This document shows, piece by piece, positions 20,240 through 30,904 of a stretch of 64,000 nucleotides of DNA. How positions within the stretch are numbered: the stretch's first letter is position 1; each line of letters begins with the position of its first letter. The stretch comes from Geosiphon pyriformis (taxonomy: Eukaryota > Glomeromycota > Glomeromycetes > Archaeosporales > Geosiphonaceae): the NCBI GenBank assembly GCA_016748015.1, contig JAAOMT010000706.1, forward strand, positions 234,764 through 298,763. The letters are read 5' to 3'. Both the position numbers and the translations under genes were made by a program. The notes under the pieces are model-generated. The model saw nothing but the letters and a program-made list of their open reading frames with translations, had not been told where the DNA came from and searched no databases.

Positions 20240-21659
20240 TGTTACCAGAAGATTTTTACACTTTTCAATGCAAAAATTACAACATATACAATGGAAATTA
20301 ACATCAAAATCATGCAAAAAAGGCCTACATCATCACACTTAATCAACAAAATCAGCTGGCAATTTGGAAATAAATGATCAGCAATTAATCTAATTACAAC
20401 AAAGAAATATGGCACAATCCAACAGTTTAACTAAGTTGGATATAAAGAAATCTTGGCAAACTAAGAAACACCAATGGAAATGAATGATTGATGCATGTAA
20501 TCAGATAACAACAGATTTTGTTATGCTCCAAAATTCTCATATGCCCTTATTAGAACAATCTAACATTTCAGATCTGCAATCAATGATTAAAAGTAATTAT
20601 CAAGAAATGTAATCAATTGATCTACTTCTGATTATGTTGATCATAATCACAATTGGTATCATTGATTAACAATTAATGTTCTAGATCCAGCCATCTAAAT
20701 CTGATCATCTAAAAATCACTAGCTCTGAGAAAATAACATGCCGAGTAAGCTCATCATAAATTGATTAATTAAATGTATATAAATAATTGATGTATTTTAA
20801 ATAGTTCTAATATAGTATGTAGATCTGATGTAATTTAGCTATATATACAGCCCCTCTGTCAGCTCAGGAAAGTATTAGTTCAATACTGAGCCAACTCTTT
20901 GCTATAGTTTTATAGTGAGCAGTTAGTCTTTTCCTTTACTCTTTACATTCTCTCTTCACTTTCTATGCTCTAAATACTTGTCATTACAATCTCAAGTATG
21001 TCTTCCCATATTCTTTATCACCATTTGGAATCACATTGTTTATGATCTTTTACTTACTTGTTATCACCATTTCAAATTGTTCTATTACTTTCGATCTTTC
21101 AAATCATGTGTTATCACCATTTCACATTAAGTCTTGTTTCACTGAACAAGTTATTAAATATAAAAATAAGTAATAAAGTATCACATTGTTAGAAAGTGGT
21201 CTCAACAATAAAAAGTTTAAGCAAAATCTATTTCAATTATGGTTGACTTTCATAATTCCTTTTATAATTCCTATAACTTTGTTTTCAAAGCGGGCATTTG
21301 AACACCACACCTTTTTGACGATTAATTGAAAGAATTCCAGTTATGTATTTATTTGAGTAGTTGGTTTCACTCCTTGTTGCTGGTTGTACTTCTGATACAT
21401 ATAAAAAGATGTAATTTCTTTTTTTCTTTTAAAATACCTAAGACTGGTTCTTGCCCAAAAACAAATAATAATGACAATACTTTCTTTCACTTTTAATGAC
21501 CTTATCACGTACTTTTTTCTGCTCTTCCATTTACTGAAATAGTCCATACACCCATGATATGCTATAGTCAGTAGTTTAATCATGGTAATGTGTGTGTTCT
21601 AGGTGAAAGCTATTGTTATTGCTACAAAGTTACAAATCCATAACTTTCACCCGGTAACA
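20240..21659 (+). repeat. D1 5' LTR
   Basis: This 1420-bp LTR has a TATA-like GCTATATATACAG at about 20838-20850. Three copies of TTATCACCATTT, spaced 45-50 bp, lie at about 21016, 21061 and 21111. Near the end, GGTGAAAGCTAT (about 21602) and ATAACTTTCACC (about 21640) form an inverted pair. An 80-codon open frame on the minus strand (21341-21583) is also present in the other D LTR. Confidence 0.92.
21341..21583 (-). CDS. Small ORF antisense in D LTR (hypothetical)
   Basis: This 80-codon ATG frame inside the D LTR reads on the opposite strand. The same frame is open in the partner LTR (22902-23144), and in the D3 LTR (about 38170-38375) it is kept without indels but with a Trp-to-stop change. 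It has a basic N-terminal half (KWKSRKKYVIRSLKVKE), a hydrophobic stretch (SIVIIICFWA) and a basic C-terminal half. I do not recognise it. It may be a fragment of a captured gene or chance: the two D1 LTRs are not independent, and only D3 gives some independent support. Confidence 0.3.
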   Translation of the reverse strand: MIKLLTIAYHGCMDYFSKWKSRKKYVIRSLKVKESIVIIICFWARTSLRYFKRKKEITSFYMYQKYNQQQGVKPTTQINT

Positions 21660-21800
21660 TATAGTGCCCTTTGTTGTTAGTATAGAAACAACTATGAACA
21701 TTTAAATAACCTTTAGATATCTCAAAGGACTTCGATCTTCCCTAGAGAGAAAAAAAATTTTAACAATTCGCAGGAGCTTATTTTTCAAAGGTGGAAAAAA
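21660..21800 (+). other. D1 interior with PBS and PPT
   Basis: These 141 bp hold no gene. TATAGTGCCC at the left end corresponds to the TTTGGTGCTC PBS of families A and B, with changes. The right end, CAAAGGTGGAAAAAA (21787-21800), is a good polypurine tract abutting the 3' LTR. The remaining bases show no obvious structure. Confidence 0.7.
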
Positions 21801-23220
21801 TGTTACCAGAAGATTTTTACACTTTTCAATGCAAAAATTACAACACATACAATGGAAATTAACATCAAAATTATGCGAAAAAGGCCTACATCATCACACT
21901 TAATCAACAAAATCAGCTGGCAATTTGGAAATAAATGATCAGCAATTAATCTAATTACAACAAAAAAATATGGCACAATCCAACAGTTTAACTAAGTTGG
22001 ATATAAAGAAATCTTGGCAAACTAAGAAACACCAATGGAAATGAATGATTGATGCATGTAATCAGATAACAACAGGTTTTGTTATGCTCTAAAATTCTCA
22101 TATGCCCTTATTAGAACAATCTAACATTTCAGATCTGCAATCAATGATTAAAAGTAGTTATCAAGAAATGTAATCAATTGATTTACTTCTGATTATGTTG
22201 ATCATAATCACAATTGGTATCATTGATTGACAATTAATGTTCTAGATCCAGCCATCTAAATCTGATCATCTAAAAATCACTAGCTTTGAGAAAATAACAT
22301 GCCAAGTAAGCTCATCATAAATTGATTAATTAAATGTATATAAATAATTGATGTATTTTAAATAGTTTTAATATAGTATGTAGATCTGATGTAATTTAGC
22401 TATATATACAGCCCCTCTGTCAGCTCAGGAAAGTATCAGTTCAATACTGAGCCAATTCTTTGCTATAGTTTTATAGTGAGCAGTTAGTCTTCTCCTTTAC
22501 TCTTTACATTCTCTCTTCACTTTCTATGCTCTAAATACTTGTCATCACAATCTCAAGTATGTCTTCCCATATTCCTTATCACCATTTGAAATCACATTGT
22601 TTATGATCTTTTACTTACTTGTTATCACCATTTCAAATTGTTCTATTATTTTCAATCTTTCAAATTATGTGTTATCACCATTTCACATTAAGTCTTGTTT
22701 CACTGAACAAGTTATTAAATATAAAAATAAGTAATAAAGTATTATATTGTTAGAAAGTGGTCTCAACAATAAAAAGTTTAAGCAAAATCTATTTCAATTA
22801 TGGTTGACTTTCATAATTCCTTTTATAATTCCTATAACTTTGTTTTCAAAGCGGGCATTTGAACACCACACCTTTTCGATGACTAATTAAAAGAATTCCG
22901 GTTATGTATTTATTTGAGTAGTTGGTTTCACTCCTTGTTGCTGGTTGTACTTCTGATACATATAAAGAGATGTGATTTCTCTTTTCTCTTTAAAATACCT
23001 AAGACTGGTTCTTGCCCAAAAACAAATAATAATAACAATACTTTCTTTCACTTTTAATGATCTTATCATGTACTCCTTTCTGCTCTTCCATTTACTGAAA
23101 TAGTCCATACACTCATGATATGCTATAGTCAGTAGCCTAATCATGGTAATGTGTGTGTTCTAGGTGAAAGCTATTGTTATTGTTACAAAGTTACAAATCC
23201 ATAGCTTTTACCCGGTAACA
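21801..23220 (+). repeat. D1 3' LTR
   Basis: This 1420-bp partner of 20240-21659 has the same length and only scattered, mostly transition differences, so D1 is younger than the A2 copy it entered. It ends CCCGGTAACA at 23220, directly followed by the ccaa duplication and the resumed A2 coding sequence. Confidence 0.92.
22902..23144 (-). CDS. Small ORF antisense in D 3' LTR (hypothetical, copy)
   Basis: This is the counterpart of 21341-21583, again 80 codons from ATG to stop, with a handful of substitutions (for example MIRLLTIAYHE in place of MIKLLTIAYHG). Its openness follows largely from LTR identity, so it adds little independent evidence for coding. Confidence 0.28.
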   Translation of the reverse strand: MIRLLTIAYHECMDYFSKWKSRKEYMIRSLKVKESIVIIICFWARTSLRYFKEKREITSLYMYQKYNQQQGVKPTTQINT

Positions 23221-24238
23221 CCAATCTCCACCACCAATTTATTACCCATCAAGACCACAAAATCAAAACAATTACTATCAACCAGCTTCACAACCAATAC
23301 AACAACAATATTAACAACCTTTATCAATTCAGCAATATCAAACACCATCTACTCAACAATATCAAGTACCAGCCAGAAAATTGGTCCAACAAAACCAATT
23401 CACACCACAAAACCGTTTTTTTACAAACCACAACAAATTTAACCCCAATAATCAACTAGTTCTCCAAAATTCTGTTTAACAAAAGCTCACTCAGTTTCAC
23501 ACTCAACCCAGTTATTTAACAATACAAGAAGAATCGGATTTTCAACAAACTGTACTTTCTAAAAGTGAAGTTATAACACCAAGATCAAATTCTTCTAACA
23601 ATACTATTCTACCAATCCAAATTGCCCAAAATGCCAACCTTTCAAATAAATTTACATTCGAATTTAAAGCAAATGAATTACTATTTTTGCTTAGCAATGT
23701 AGCAGTCAATGAGCAAAAAGCTATTACTGTCATGTACACTAAAGCTACAGTAGAAAAAAAGCTCATCTAATTAATTCTAGACAATGGATCCACTGGAAGT
23801 ATTATTACTTACTAATTAATACAACAACTTAATCGAAATGTTGATAGACCAGCCCAAACAGTAATTGTTACAACAGATGGTATGCCAGTAGGAGAAATTA
23901 ACAACTTCCTATTTATCATTGATAAAATCACCATTCCAGTTAAAGTTCTAATCATAGATGCACCCCAATACCAAGCTCTTGTTGAAAATAATTGGCTTCT
24001 TAAAGCCAATGCAAACTTAGACTAAGAAACTTAGGAACTAAAAATCTCATACCAAGGACAATACACTATAGTACTTGTTACTTATAGTATTTTTAACAAA
24101 TGATCAGAAAAAGCCCCAGTATTTAAATTTGAAGAAAAAAAAGAAATGCCACTCACTAAAACTGACATGGCTCTTGGATTAACATCCAATTGGGCTGAGG
24201 AAACAGAACAAAAATTTTTTGAAGAAACAAGAGAATAA
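23221..24238 (+). pseudogene. pol: A2 nucleocapsid tail and aspartic protease
   Basis: The Gag tail resumes after D1 with a Pro/Gln/Tyr-rich linker. The protease active site is LILDNGSTGSII (about 23771-23806, Asp codon 23780-23782); here Gly-Ser-Thr-Gly is well kept but the Ser after Asp is Asn. Further blocks are VIVTTDGMPVGEINNF and PVKVLIIDAPQYQALVENNWL. It ends at EETRE and a stop at 24236-24238, the same place as the stop in A1. Several Gln/Trp stops are present. Confidence 0.85.
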
Positions 24239-24701
24239 AAAAAGGTTCAGTATTCTATACCAGAATCACAAAAAAAATCACCATACATCCCACTAAAATA
24301 CAAAGATTGCAAAAAGAAGCTTTCATCTATGAGAGTCTGTATTTTTTTAAAAAAGAAATATGAAACTCACATCTACTACTTTTGCAAAGCATGCCATAGA
24401 GAATAATTTGGATCCCCCAAAAAAAGTGGAAAATGAGACAACACATCTTGCCTTATATGTAGAAATATGCTACCTAAAGAATGCAACTGGATTAATGTTG
24501 CAATGAAAGGAGGAGTATACAATCAAACCTGTCAATATGTCTTATCAATTTTGGAAAAAGTGAAAAGAGAAATTCCATTCAATACAACATACAACAGTGC
24601 TTTCAATAAACTGTATCACTATTCTTATGATGCTGAAATGATTTTTGACTTAGCAATAACATTAATCAATAGAGCCACCCAAGAAAATGTCCACCAAATG
24701 A
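24239..24701 (+). pseudogene. pol: A2 Cys-rich module
   Basis: Same segment as in A1: CKDCKKKL, YFCKACH and CLICRNMLPKECNW, followed by the helical block YNSAFNKLYHYSYDAEMIFDLAITLINRA. Here VHQMKE is read without the stop that A1 has, so in the ancestor this module and the dUTPase were one continuous polypeptide. Open from 24467 onward. Confidence 0.75.
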
Positions 24702-26000
24702 AAGAAGTTAAATATATTAAGTATACTATGGAATTAGCTGAATTTGATTATGAAGATGAAATAGAAACCTACTACCAAATTGCAAGTAATACATACTCAA
24801 CTAAAAAAGCTCAAATTCAACAATTAGAGCAAATGAACATTCAATTATGTGAAAAATGTGTTATGCTTTGTGATGATCAATGGTGTTTAGAATGTTATGC
24901 TTTTAGCATTCCCTTACCAGATGAGAATCATAAAAATAAAATCGAATTTGAAGTATCTGAACTGGTAGAAAAACTACCAACCACCCTTATTTATCTTTTT
25001 GAAAATCAATCATTCTTATAACTTAAATATTTTGACAACCATGGCCAAAAAATTAGACCAGAAAAAGCACATGAGATTGATGCTGGATATGATCTAAGAT
25101 ACTCTGGAAAAAATACTTTAGTTCTCCAACCAAAGTCCTTGACAAAAATCAATCTCAAAATTACTCTTGAAATTCTACCTGGAGCAATGGTTCAAATTGT
25201 ATCTAAATTATTATTGGCAAGCAAAGGAATCAACATTAGAGGAGGAATTATAGATGCAAGATATACTGGAGACATTACAATCATGTTGCAGAATGAAACA
25301 GACAAATTATTTAGAATTGAACATGCTGAAAAGATTGCTCAAGCAATTTACTTACCCCTAATCAACATTTCGGGTTTACAGTCAGTAAACAACAGAGAAC
25401 AATTGGGAAAAAATGAAAGAGAAACTCAAGATTTTGGATTAACTGGACAATTTACAGTGCCAGTAAACATAGCTCTTAATGTACAGAATAAATCTCACCA
25501 GATTTTTCAACTTTTCTAATCAATCACCATTTCACTTTTTGGAAAACATCAAAAAATTTACACTTGCTCAAAACCCACCACCACTCAACAAATCTTTGAG
25601 TTCAATGAACAAATCTGTTTAAAGCATGAAATCTCAATTTCAAACGTTTATATTCCCAAAGAAATGAAAAAATTTCGAGTTACTTTTTACAATCCCAATA
25701 ATTATTCTATTGTTTTATCGAACAAATTAGAGATTAGAATTATACACAGTAATATTTTTCAAGATGAAAACTCTCAAATTGTCTCTAATTTTATTGAAAT
25801 TATAAGACATACTCTACTTCCAAATCCAAATATTATCTTTACTACTGAAAACTACTATCTTTTGAAAGAAAAACTCTCTCGAATCAACATGGGTCCCTTA
25901 AAACCTCAACAACAAAGACAATTAAAACAGCTAATAGCTGAATTTGCAAATATATTTACAAAAAACAACAATAATCTTGAAAAAACTGATATTGTTTAAC
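24702..26000 (+). pseudogene. pol: A2 dUTPase domain
   Basis: The Cys pair (CEKCVMLCDDQWCLEC) precedes motif 1 HEIDAGYDLRY (about 25072-25104). Motif 2 is eroded (VSKLLLASKGI), while motif 3 GGIIDARYTGD keeps the catalytic Asp that A1 has lost. Motif 4 is EKIAQAIYLPL, and motif 5 is eroded to TQDFGLTGQF. Stops occur at about 25018 and 25517. The region ends with KPQQQRQLKQLIAEFANIF, the lead into RT. Confidence 0.86.
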
Positions 26001-27294
26001 ATCAGATCCACACAGAAGATGCTCTACCAAAATGTCAATAAGCTTATCAAGTGCCATCTGCCAGCCACCAATTTATCAGAGAAGAAGTTTAGAGAATGCT
26101 CAATAATGAATTGATTTAACCATTAAGAAGTCCTTGGGCCTTACTAGTAGTATTTGTTAAAAAGAAAAAGAAAAAAATCAGATTCTGTGTAGTTTATTGT
26201 CAGCTCAACAGCATGACAATTGAAAATGCCTATCCACTTTCAAGAATTAATGACATGCTAGATGCATTGGGAAAAGCCAAGTTCTTTTCAACTTTAAACT
26301 TGGAAAGTGGATACTAACAAGTTGAAATGGACTCAAAAAATCGACCCAAAACAGCATTTACCACTTAAGGAGAAAACTATAAGTTCAATATTATGCCTTT
26401 TGAACTCTGCAATGCACTAGCAACATTCTAATGACTTATGGATGTTGTATATGAAAGATTCTTGTGGAAATCAGTAGTTGTTTATCTTGATAATATTAAT
26501 GTGTACTCACCAAGCTTTGAAGCTTATTTTATCCACTTGTAAGAAGTTTTTCAATGATTACAGAAAGCAGAATTAAAGTTGAATATTGAAAAATGTCACT
26601 TTGGAAAAACAAGTTTAATTTTTCTTGAACACATTGTTAGCAAAGATGGAGTCAAACCAAACTTTAGAACAATTAGTGCTGTCAAAACCTTTCAAACTTT
26701 CAAAAATACCACAGAACTATGAGGATTTGTAAGATTAGTCTCCTACTATTAAAAATTCATAAAAAGATTCTCAAAAATTGCCAAACCACTCAATTATCTT
26801 ATCAACAAAAATGTGCCATACCAATGAACTGAAGAACAACAGAAAGCTTTTGAAACTCTTAAGACAAAATTAACAACAGCCATAGTTCTTGCTTATCCAG
26901 ATTTTAACAAACAATTTCAACTAGCCATTGATGCTTTACACATAGCATTTGGTGTCATTTTATCACAATTAGATAAAAATGGCCAGAAACAAGTCATTGT
27001 TTATGCCAGTAGAACACTCAAGTCAACAGAACTCAAATATGGCTCAACTGAATTAGAAGCTGCCACAGTTATTTGGGCTATTAAACATTTTCAACAATAT
27101 CTAAAGAATGGAAAAAAATTTGATATCATAACTAACAACATTGGTCTTAAATGGCTTAATAAAAAGAAAACTGAACAAAGTGCCAAACAGTCTTAATGGA
27201 ATAATTTCCTAGCAGACTACAAATATTTTGTACACCATAAACCAAGAAAACTACATACCAATATTGATAGTCTTTCAAGAATGAGACAAGATTA
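26001..27294 (+). pseudogene. pol: A2 reverse transcriptase and RNase H
   Basis: RT blocks are RFCVVYCQLNSMTIENAYPL, FFSTLNLESGY and YKFNIMPFELCNALA. The active site VVYLDNINVYS (about 26473-26505) has the second Asp of YxDD changed to Asn. RNase H is DALHIAFGVILSQLDKNGQ, YGSTELEAATVIWAIKHFQ and FDIITNNIGLKWL. It ends at SLSRMRQD and a stop near 27292. Like A1, it is damaged by Gln-, Arg- and Trp-derived stops rather than by many indels. Confidence 0.9.
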
Positions 27295-28747
27295 ACACCA
27301 CTAACAATTCCACTACAACTTACTATTATCAACAAAACAACAAAACAACAATAGATCCCAAAAATTATAACAACCTCAAAAACTATTTGGAGACTCTTAC
27401 CATGTCAGAAAATTGGTTTCCAAGTGAAAAACATCGATTACAACACCAATCCAAACAATATTTCATACACCATAACAAAATCTATTACAAAAATTGTAGA
27501 AACCTAAACCAACTACTCAGATTAATACAGGAAAATGAAAAAAAAACAATCTTATACAACATGCACACAGATTTATTTTCAGCATACTTGGGAAGAGATG
27601 AAACAATTCAAAGAATCCTTGAACACTATTTTTGGCTTCATATGCAAAAAAACATTCAACAATATATAGAATCTTGTGATAGTTGTCAAAAAAGAGAAGA
27701 AACTCACCCTACAGAATCTTTAAATCCAATCAAAGTTGAACAACTTTTTAACAGAGTGGAAATTGATTTAGTTGGATTATTACTTATCACAACCCAAGGA
27801 AATTGTTATATTGCAGTTGCAATAGATTATCTTATCAAATGGTCTAAAGCTAGAGTCATCCAAAAAGCAAATACAAAATCAGTAGCAAATTTTATCTATA
27901 AAGACATTATTTGTAGACATAAATGCCAATTGAACTTTTATCTAATCAGGAACACATTTTGTGAACAACTTAATACAAAAAATTTGTAAATGATTCAATG
28001 TCAAAAGACCTCTATTATCACCTTATTACCTTCGAACAAATAGACTTGTAGAACATTTCAATAGAATATTTCAATAGAACATTGTGTAAATTTTTAGCCA
28101 AAGTCTTAACAAATTTTAAGCAGAAATGAGATATCTTTATTCCATCAATGTTGCTAGCATACAGAACACTAAAACAAAATACTATAAAACACACACTATT
28201 TGATCTTACTTATAGAAGAACAGCAATATTACCAATTAATTTCACAGTAGAAACATATCCAGTACAACCAATCAATGAAAAAAACTTTCAAGAAACACTT
28301 CAAAGAAGAGCTTACACTCTTTTTAGCACATTGGAAAAAAAGAGACACATAGCAGCCACTCATATTAAACACTCCCAAGCCCTACAAAAAGAAAGGCATA
28401 ACAATAAATTGCCATCAATTACCAATAAATTTAGAATTGGAAATAAAGTTTTCTTACACAGAACTAAGACTGAAAAACAATGGAGTGGAAAATTTGAACA
28501 TAAATAGGATGGACCATTTTATATTCACAAAATTTTAGGCAATGAATCATATAAGTTAAAACTTGATGACAAAGTACTAACAAAAGTTGCACATAGAGAT
28601 AAATTGAAATACTATTATTCCAGAAACAATTCTAAACCATTAAATACACAAATTGGTACATATTCCCCTTTAGTTAATCCTGAAGATATTCCCCAAAATT
28701 TAGAATCAATAGTTATAATAGAACAACAATTAAACTTGAATACTTAA
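27295..28747 (+). pseudogene. pol: A2 integrase
   Basis: Open from 27387 to 27989 (200 codons): zinc domain with MHTDLFSAYLG (second His now Tyr) and CDSCQKREE, then core Asp in RVEIDLVGLL. Around 27940 one base is missing and the second catalytic Asp codon reads AAT. The frame returns at 28148-28507 (AYRTLKQNTIKHTLFDLTYRRT), with one stop near 28505, then GPFYIHKILGNESYKLKL and a TAA at 28745-28747. A 158-bp AT-rich gap separates it from the ATG of ORF3. Confidence 0.9.
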
Positions 28748-28905
28748 TTTAACATTTTTATAATAATCTCTTCTAAAATACACAAACATAAAAACAAAAA
28801 TAGTAAATAATTACAAGAAACACTCAAACCCAAAAACAAATAAAAATCTTATACTCAAAAATAATTTTTTTTATTTTTATTTTTATTAATTAGTCAATTG
28901 TTATT

Positions 28906-29613
28906 ATGATTATTCCCCGAAATATTCAAAAAATATCCCAAAAATTAATGTTAGTCTTAAAAACACTTCCTGACTTATCTATAATGATTAATGGAAGTCA
29001 AATTAATTACATTCAGAAAAAAACCACAGCCCCAGTAGTAAACAATTCTCAGAACTATCACTCCTATAGAAAAAAAACAAGAGGTCATTCTGAAAATAGG
29101 TTACCAAAACTTTTGAAGCAAGCATTAAAAAAAAACCTTTTAATTGCTCCTATTGACATTTTACCAAATGCCACAATTCAACAAAAACTTTTACTATTTC
29201 TTAATAAACAGAACAATGAACATACCCTTATATATAGATATTTTTATATTGAAAAAACACTTTATGAACAAAAACTGGAACTTGAAGCAACCAACATTAT
29301 TCCTGAGACTATACAAAAACAAATTCACAATGAATTCAAGACAACAACTGGATCAACAAACATTTGTTACAAACTTAGAGCAACATCTAGACTCTATAAT
29401 TTATTCAACACTTGTGAAAACATTCTACAAAATCCAATACTCTATTCAATGAAAGTTCAATACATTGGAAAGTTCACAGAACTGAAATTTCAAAAATTTT
29501 CAGACCAGATCACTTTAATTATCTTGGACTACTATCTTGACATTACAGATAGTACTTGGACTTTGATAGAGCTCAGTTTTGAGGAGGAGATTATGTTACT
29601 AGTAGAATTTTAG
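28906..29613 (+). CDS. A2 ORF3: intact third ORF overlapping PPT and 3' LTR
   Basis: This 235-codon ATG frame is the only full-length intact gene of A2. It begins MIIPRNIQKI and has a basic segment (YRKKTRGHSENRLPKLLKQ). A mainly helical body follows with the blocks IAPIDILPNAT, YEQKLELEATN, NTCENILQN and YIGKFTELKFQKF. The end reads EEEI through the polypurine tract, then about six codons into the LTR to the TAG at 29611-29613. A1 has a damaged homologue, and B3 has a diverged one of almost equal length (236 codons). No signal peptide, membrane span or known enzyme motif is visible. The separate ATG and the 158-bp gap after integrase suggest a subgenomic or spliced mRNA. Function unknown. 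Confidence 0.82.
   Translation: MIIPRNIQKISQKLMLVLKTLPDLSIMINGSQINYIQKKTTAPVVNNSQNYHSYRKKTRGHSENRLPKLLKQALKKNLLIAPIDILPNATIQQKLLLFLNKQNNEHTLIYRYFYIEKTLYEQKLELEATNIIPETIQKQIHNEFKTTTGSTNICYKLRATSRLYNLFNTCENILQNPILYSMKVQYIGKFTELKFQKFSDQITLIILDYYLDITDSTWTLIELSFEEEIMLLVEF
29578..29593 (+). promoter_or_regulatory. A2 polypurine tract
   Basis: TTTGAGGAGGAGATTA lies immediately before the 3' LTR. It matches the A1 tract (CTTGAGGAGGAGATTT) and is at the same time coding sequence for the Glu-rich end of ORF3. Confidence 0.75.
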
Positions 29614-30566
29614 CTATTAATTAGCATAAAATTATCCTCATAATTCCTATTATTAATTAGCATACATTATTATTTATTTCAATTATTACTTATTATTTAA
29701 TCAAATTATCAAATATCATTACTTAATCAATAATCCGATTTGTACTCTAGAAATTAAGATGATCAAATTACACAATATTTTGAACCATTTAACATAGTCA
29801 AAATTCGCCGAAATTAATGAAAATTGGCCGAAATAATCAACAAATTCAGTGAAATAACTTGTAGTTTGTTGAAATATATCTTTAATTTACCCAAATTGTA
29901 GCAAAAAGAAAAGTGCAAGTTCAAAAACTAGTACTACAAATTATATAAAAGAAGAGCTTTTCTTTTCAAAAAAATATATCTTCTCATAGTATTTTACTAT
30001 AGTATCTTACTTTAGATATTTTAATTGAAACAAATCACTTTTTACAAAATCAAATAAAAATCAAATATTCGAAAACCAAATTCTTTGATTATTACACTTG
30101 AAATTCCCTCAACACAAACTAACATTTTGAAATTAATTAGCTACCAATTTCAATAATCTGTTAGTGACTCCAGGCCTGGATAGAAAACGTTTTCCTTGAT
30201 AAAATTTTATTTCTTTTACATTTTCTTTTCTTTTTCTTTTCTTTTTTTATTATAATTATTAGGATAGCCTACAGACAAGATTCCTGTAGAAGAGTTGACT
30301 TTCACAGCAAAGTAATTACACATTTTTAGTAAGCTTTCAGATGAGCAATTCTTGGAAAAAAGTTGATGTTTACTACAACATAACTACACAAAGTAACTGG
30401 CACAGAATTGGCTATTCCACTTATAAGCCCAGCAGTTCAAATTATAGGAGATAATTTGAAGATAAATTCAGTTACTGGAGGTCCAATTACTTCCTGAAAA
30501 ACGTGAATTCACAGCAAATCAACATTAATAACATCCAAAAAAAAAGACCAAAAACCTCTGGTAACA
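29594..30566 (+). repeat. A2 3' LTR
   Basis: This 973-bp LTR runs from TGTTACTAGTAG to CTCTGGTAACA. Partner of the LINE-split 5' LTR. TATA box near 29943-29950, GCCGAAAT-like units near 29805-29855. Followed by tcag, the right-hand target duplication, and B3 integrase. Confidence 0.92.
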
Positions 30567-30904
30567 TCAGAATTGAAGACAAAGTACTTTTATATTATAT
30601 CAAAGTAAAAAAACAATGGAATAGAAAATTTGACTTCAAATGAGATAGACCATTTTATATAGAAAAAAGTCTAGGAAATAGAGCTTATAAATTAAGATTA
30701 AACAACAAAATTTTAACCAAAACAGTACATAAAAATTGACTGAAATCATATCACAATATAGCATCATCATCTACTAGTAATATTTTACAATTAGAAGTAC
30801 AAAGAATACTAGTCTGACCAGATAAGATTTCATGAGATCTAAAACCAATTATTATTATCGACACAAACACATCAAATTGATTAACCAAAAGAATATATAA
30901 AGAC
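30567..30904 (+). pseudogene. pol: B3 integrase, C-terminal part (after A2)
   Basis: It continues B3 integrase with RIEDKVLLYYIKVKKQWNRK, PFYIEKSLGNRAYKLRL and LTKTVHKN. This is the C-terminal domain that in gypsy elements follows the catalytic core. Stops replace Trp and Gln. It runs into the region preceding the ORF3 ATG at 30905. Confidence 0.8.

Larger units (their letters stand above)
20240..23220 (+). mobile_element. D1: non-autonomous LTR element (two LTRs, 141-bp interior)
   Basis: Two near-identical 1420-bp repeats (20240-21659 and 21801-23220), both TGTTACC to GGTAACA, flank a 141-bp interior. The element has a 4-bp target duplication ccaa (20236-20239 and 23221-23224), and its removal rejoins A2 gag at YYQSPPP. 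The interior starts with a PBS-like TATAGTGCCC and ends with a purine tract, so it has all cis signals but no genes. It resembles TRIM/LARD elements, but unlike typical ones it has long LTRs and a very short interior. The matching end sequence, PBS and 4-bp duplication suggest mobilisation by the family A/B machinery (inference). Confidence 0.9.
15376..30566 (+). mobile_element. A2: complete Ty3/gypsy element, family A, with nested insertions
   Basis: A2 is a plus-strand family-A element of 15,191 bp, which includes a 2.3-kb LINE in its 5' LTR and a 3.0-kb D element in its Gag tail. It is flanked by ttag (15372-15375) and tcag (30567-30570), a 4-bp duplication with one C-to-T change. Removing it restores the B3 integrase frame. 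Its content is 5' LTR, PBS, Gag, protease, Cys module, dUTPase, RT, RNase H, integrase, intact ORF3, PPT and 3' LTR. Confidence 0.92.
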
